From positions 30,123,001 through 30,187,000 of the forward strand of contig NC_016131.3 in the NCBI RefSeq assembly GCF_000005505.3: a stretch of DNA of 64,000 nt. Reading direction: 5' to 3'. This document shows, piece by piece, positions 60,150-64,000 of this stretch. A program made the translations under genes and the position numbers. The notes beneath the pieces are model-generated. The model saw only the letters and a program-made list of their open reading frames with translations. It had not been told where the DNA came from and searched no databases. Origin of the DNA: Brachypodium distachyon. Lineage: Eukaryota > Streptophyta > Magnoliopsida > Poales > Poaceae. The number at the start of each line of letters is the position of its first letter. Within the stretch, counting starts at the first letter, position 1.

Positions 60150-60795
60150 TAACTGGGTCTGCCTGCAGTGTCATGTACATTTTTTTCTCTCTCTCAAAAA
60201 GGCAATGAATGTCATGTACATTTTTGTTTCGAAAGAAGGAATGTGTAATGTACATTTTTCTCTCGAAAGAGGGCAACGAATTTCATGTACATTTTGTTTC
60301 AAAAGAAGGCAATGTGTCATGTACATTTTCTCTCTCGAAAGAAGGCAACGAATGTCATGTACATTTTTGTTTCGAAAGAACGCAATGTGTCATGTACATT
60401 TTCTCTCTCGAAAGAAGGCAACACATGTCATACACATTTTTGTTTCGAAAGAAGGCAATGTGTTATGTATATTTTCTCTCTTGAAAGAAGGCAAGGAATG
60501 TCATGTACATTTTTGTTTCGAAAGAAAGCAATGTGCCATGTACATTTTTGTTTCAAAAGAAGACAATGTGTCATGTACATTTTTTCTCTCTCGAAAGAAA
60601 GCAATGAATGTCATGTACATTTATGTTTCGAAAGAAGCCAACATCTCATGTGTATTTTCTCTCTCGAAAGAAGGCAACCGATGTCATATACATTTTTGTT
60701 TCGAAAGAAAGCAATGTGTCATGTACATTTTCTCTCCCGAAAGAAGGTAATGAATGTCATGTACATTTTTGTTTTGAAATAAGGCAATGTGGCCT
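60150..60795. repeat. Tandem array of ~36-bp units, left part
   Basis: Two alternating variants: GTCATGTACATTTTTGTTTC + GAAAGAAGGCAATGT and GTCATGTACATTTTCTCTCT + CGAAAGAAGGCAACGAAT. The pair repeats about every 73 bp. About 17 units here. Frames of up to 203 codons stay open because the unit has few stops. They encode only the repeat (HVHFLFRKK, MYIFSLERRQ) and are not taken as genes. Confidence 0.85.
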
Positions 60796-61239
60796 GTCGG
60801 ATCGGACGATTTCGACATTCTTGGCGTCGTTTTCCCTCTCGGGCATCGTCTTGGAACACGTGATGGCTAAAGGGATCTGGTTGTGCTCATCGTTGCAGGC
60901 TTGACATGTTGCAATGCTTCGATCTCAATTCTGAAGATAGTTCGTGGAAGAAGGTGGTGGCTAATTCCGTAGCGCGAGCAAACGGCACACGCTAGGGATT
61001 TGCTAGACCGGTTGTCCAGTGCGGCCTCCGGATTTCGATGTTGGCGGTGGTATGCGATCAGGGCATGCGGCCTCGATAGCCATTCCTTCATCAGGCTTGT
61101 AGGCATAGATTGGTGGTTTTGGATTGTTTGATCAATGTATTCATGTTGTCAGGCTTGTTCATAAATTAATAAAATATGGCTGTGTGCATTATTTTGATGC
61201 AGAGGCCGGAGGTTCGAACCTCCTTTTCAAAAAAAAAGA
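60796..61239 (+). mobile_element. 5'-truncated LINE inserted in the array
   Basis: 444 bp ending AATAAAATATGGCTGTGTGC, then GATGCAGAGGCCGGAGG, CCTCC and an A-run, the usual 3' end of grass LINEs. CAATGTGGCCT stands directly before (60785-60795) and after (61240-61250), an 11-base target duplication. It splits the tandem array in two. Confidence 0.8.
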
Positions 61240-61985
61240 CAATGTGGCCTCTACATTTCTCTTTCAAAGGAAGGCAACGAATGTCATGTACATTTTCCCT
61301 CTCGAAAGAAGGAAACGCCTGTCATATACATTTTTGTTTCGAAAGAAGACAATGTGTCATGTACATTTTCTCTCTCAAAAGAAGGCAACAAATGTCATGT
61401 ACATTTTTGCTTCGAAAGAAGGCAATGTGGCATGTACATTTTGTCGCTCGAAGAAATGCAACGAATGTAATGAACATTTTCTCTCTCGAAAGAAGACAAC
61501 ACCTCTCATAAACATTTTTGTTTCGAAAGAAGGCAACGTGTCATATACATTTTCTCTCTCAAAAGAAGGCAACGACTGTCATGTGCATTTTTTGTTTCGA
61601 AAGAAAGCAATGTGTCATGTACATTATCTCTCTCGAAAGAAGGCAACGAATGGCATGTACATTTTTGTTTCGAAAGAACGCAATGTGTCACGTACATTTT
61701 CTCTCTCGAAAGAACACAACACATGTCATATACTTTTTTGTTTCGAAAGAAGCCAAACATGTCATGTACATTTTCTCTCTCTCGAGGCAACACATGTTGT
61801 ATACATTTTTTGTTTCGAAAGAAGCCAACGTGTCATGTACATTTTCTCTCTCGAAGGAAGACAACACATGTTATGTACTCTGTACATTTTTGTTTCGAAA
61901 TAATGCAATGTCTTGTGTACATTTTCTCTCTCTGTCTCTCTCTCAGACAACGAATGTGACGAAGTACATTTTTGTTTCATGGGAC
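61240..61985. repeat. Tandem array of ~36-bp units, right part
   Basis: Same two variants as in 60150-60795, about 19 units. Units diverge more towards the right end, where CT-runs expand (near 61925-61945). Confidence 0.85.
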
Positions 61986-62127
61986 GACTTTTTAGCAACG
62001 TTCCATCAGAACCTACTCCGTAGTACGTATGATTTCTATACCGCTTCAAAAGATTTTCAGTCATCAAGTGTCCTTGAACGTACCTGCCGCTTCTTCCGGG
62101 CAAATTAAAAACTTGTTGGATAATTTC

Positions 62128-62760
62128 TCAAGGCCCATCCTCCCCATCCTTGATGAGGTTGCAAATGTCCGAGCACTCTGTCAGGCTAACCAATCGCAGA
62201 CAAAGTGTACATACAGTTTCCATCAGTCGCCTCCACATCATTGCACGGAAACAGGAAATCGAGAGGACGATGATGCCATGTGTCGAAGCTGATTGCTTAC
62301 CAGTACAGCCGGCTGCGGAATTGCTCCTTGAACACCACGAGAGGTCTGCAGCACATATATGTTTGTGTTAACTGTAGAGTAAAACACCACGAGTCGAGCT
62401 TGAATTAGCAGTAAGAGGCGTTGGGATGATCACCTCCTGACGTTGAGGGGGCCCTCGCCGCCGCGGATGCAGGTGGCGACGCACTTGGACGTGCACTGCA
62501 GCGCCTTGGCCGACTTTGGGTGCTTGATCCTCACCTGCGCCTTGTCGTCCCCTGCCGATGCACTCACACGCCACGATCGTCAATGGAGCTGCTCATCTCG
62601 CGCGGACGGATGGGATGGAACGGGAACGGGATTGCTTACCGGAGAGCGTGGGCGGGATGTTGGCGAAGGTCTCCGGCTCCGGCGGCGGCGTGGAGAGGAT
62701 GGCGGCCGCGAGCGCGAACGCCACCACGGCCGGCGCCTGCGCGAGGCCGAACCCCGCCAT
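62128..62760 (-). CDS. Small cysteine-rich protein with twin CX3CX3C motif
   Basis: Minus strand, four exons: 62760-62640, 62551-62434, 62345-62301, 62185-62128. GT/AG borders and phases fit, 113 residues. The start MAGFGLAQAPAVVAFALAAA is a hydrophobic segment that could be a signal or membrane anchor. Conserved-looking middle ETFANIPPTLSG. Cysteines lie at 60, 64, 68 (CTSKCVATC) and 95, 99, 103 (CLTECSDIC), two identical CX3CX3C spacings joined by a loop with RRPLVVFKEQFRSR. The end is NLIKDGEDGP. I believe similar small proteins exist in other plants but I cannot name the family or its function. Small introns and an intact frame support a real gene. It is divergent from the CCCH gene at 63311, sharing a 550-bp upstream region. 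Confidence 0.8.
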
Positions 62761-63310
62761 CCCCCCGCGGCGAAGACGTACGACGGCACCCGGCGGCAGA
62801 GACTAGCGGCGTGGCCTTGTCTCTGCTTTTGCTTGTGTGCTGTTCTGTGACCGCGGCCAGCCACTCAGCCTCGCTGGTCTGTATGTGGTGAGGGCGCGTC
62901 TCGCCGTGGCTGGAACGGCGTGAAAACTCGGCCCAAGCCCAACAGAAGCCCAATGGCGCATCCCTCTTAGAACGGCCCTCTCCCACGCCCTTGCCGCCCA
63001 GCCCAGCGATTACCTGAACCCAACAGCCCAGCCCCCTTCGAACGGCCTTCCCCCACGCCCTTACCGCACGGCCCAGCGATTACCTGAACTCCGGCGGTCC
63101 GGCGTCTCGGCTTTCCCCCCGACTCCGCCCGCCCTGCTGCCTCCTGCTGCGTCGCCTACACGCTGATTCCGTGGCGGCGGAAGGAAGTAACAGGCGGTAT
63201 CTGGCGAGGCGAGGAGCGGGTGTTTTGGACCGAGAGCAAAGCCCTGAACCCTAGAAAGAGCCGCCCCGGCGCCGTTTCCTTCTTCCCGAATCGATCCCCT
63301 TGTCCCGGCG
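62761..63310. promoter_or_regulatory. Bidirectional promoter region of the divergent gene pair
   Basis: 550 bp between two start codons facing away from each other. Seven GCCCA motifs (site-II-like, known in promoters of growth and ribosomal genes) lie at 62932-63076. An AACCCTAG telo-box-like word is at 63247-63254. A 70-bp direct duplication starts at 62970 and 63040 (GAACGGCC...GCGATTACCTGAAC). No TATA box on either side. Regulation is inferred, not shown. Confidence 0.6.
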
Positions 63311-64000
63311 ATGAACCGGCGGCAGGAGCTCTGCAGGAACTTCCAGCGGGGCAGGTACCGGTTCATCCCTCCCTCTCCTCCCTCCTCCCCTCCGCCTGCT
63401 CCTGATTTGTTGCTTTGTCCCACTGCCTCACGCCCTGGCTCCGCTGAGGGACAAGTGCGCGTGCTGTGCCTGTGATGAATTGTAATGCTGGTTTTTGGAT
63501 TATGCGTGCAGCTGCAAGTACGGGGCGCAGTGCAGGTTCGTGCATGCCTCCTCTAACCAGCAGCAGCAGCAGGCGGCGAAGCCCAACCCCTTTGGGTTTG
63601 GTACCTCGAGCAGGCAGCAGCAGCCCTTCGGTACGCAGTCCCAGCAGCAACCGCAGCCAAATCCTTTCGGGTTCGGAGTGCAAGCTGGTGCCGCACAGTC
63701 ACGAAACGCTCCTGGCCCGGCAAAGGTTCGTTGTCACATAGATATTGCTCCATACGATTCTTCATCAATTGCCAAATTCTACCGTTCATATCAATATCTG
63801 TGTGTGACTGATGCGTTGTTGTATCAGCCTTTTCAAAACAAATGGGTAAGGGACGCCTCAGCTCCGACGAAGCAACCAGAGGCGCAGCCAGCACCGCAGG
63901 CGGCCCATACGTGAGTCCGCCACGAAGCTATAATAATATTGTTCTTGCTTGATTATTCCTTGTTATGAGTCACCAATGCTGCTACTTGTTTCCCAGATCC
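63311..64000 (+). CDS. CCCH zinc-finger, FG-repeat protein (Nup42/NUPL2-like), cut by window end
   Basis: Likely a nuclear pore-associated protein: Nup42-type proteins carry one CCCH finger and FG repeats and help mRNA export. Exons 63311-63354, 63512-63725, 63828-63910, next exon from 63997; phases fit. The finger is at residues 8-26 (CRNFQRGSCKYGAQCRFVH; spacing C-x7-C-x5-C-x3-H). Then a Gln-rich part with FG motifs (NPFGFGTSSRQQQPFGTQSQ and NPFGFGVQAG). The third exon begins PFQNKWVRDAS, followed by Pro/Ala/Gln-rich sequence. The rest is beyond the window. In plants this type is annotated as a zinc-finger CCCH-domain protein. Finger and FG motifs are visible; the nuclear pore role is by family. 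Confidence 0.85.

Noticed and set aside
60139..61903. Plus-strand ORFs of 203, 165 and 259 codons
   Set aside because: They are translations of the ~36-bp tandem repeat in several frames and carry no independent signal of a protein.
59286..62000. CRISPR-like array
   Set aside because: Units are contiguous without unique spacers, and the DNA is plant nuclear; it is an ordinary tandem repeat.
1..64000. tRNA, rRNA or microRNA genes
   Set aside because: Apart from the SINE-like box A/B at 38.2 kb no convincing tRNA or rRNA sequence was seen. Palindromes at 29.7-30.0 kb and 40-41.7 kb are repeat-derived, not clear miRNA precursors.

Overview
This window is nuclear DNA of a grass, most likely a Triticeae species or close relative (wheat, barley, Aegilops). 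The genes have plant GT-AG introns. Most of the non-genic DNA is nested LTR retrotransposon. One insertion is a solo LTR whose start and 3' end match the BARE-1/WIS/Angela Copia family as I remember it. The species is an inference; no sequence search was run.

Layout. 1-0.9 kb: 3' part of a MATH-BTB gene with a frameshift. 4.3-29.7 kb: one Ty3/gypsy element of the dual-RNase-H (Tat) type on the minus strand, bounded by ~0.8 kb LTRs and a TGGTC target duplication. It carries an antisense multi-exon ORF between integrase and its 3' LTR. It has been invaded or rearranged by a second, smaller element of the same type (12.1-19.0 kb), by an unclassified element of about 4.7 kb that lies where protease and most of the reverse transcriptase should be (20.0-24.7 kb), and by a ~2.6 kb insertion in gag (25.5-28.1 kb). 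32.8-35.9 kb: an intact MYB-CC (PHR-like) transcription factor gene in 7 coding exons. 36.9-38.4 kb: a scrambled LINE and a SINE-like element. 39.6-46.8 kb: a duplicated, partly palindromic cluster of decayed fragments related to a hAT-type (BED/DUF659) gene, mixed with duplicated promoter-like modules. 48.1-49.9 kb: the solo LTR. 51.0-54.1 kb: a nearly intact BED/DUF659/hAT gene with one in-frame TAG. 55.9-58.6 kb: an intact 9-exon DUF547/MIP1-leucine-zipper gene. 59.0-62.0 kb: a tandem array of ~36-bp units interrupted by retroposed inserts. 62.1-64.0 kb: a divergent pair, a small cysteine-rich protein gene (minus) and a CCCH zinc-finger, FG-nucleoporin-like gene (plus, cut by the window end).

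The host genes do not form a pathway. PHR-like, DUF547, the small Cys protein and the CCCH/Nup42-like gene look functional. The hAT-type gene is borderline, and the MATH-BTB gene is disabled as it stands. The most interesting points are: inverted copies of a hAT-type gene lying a few kb upstream of the nearly intact gene, with one exact 24-nt shared run; two related elements that keep the same antisense intron-containing ORF; a twin CX3CX3C small protein sharing a 550-bp promoter with the CCCH gene; and a tandem array hit twice by retroposition at one target site.
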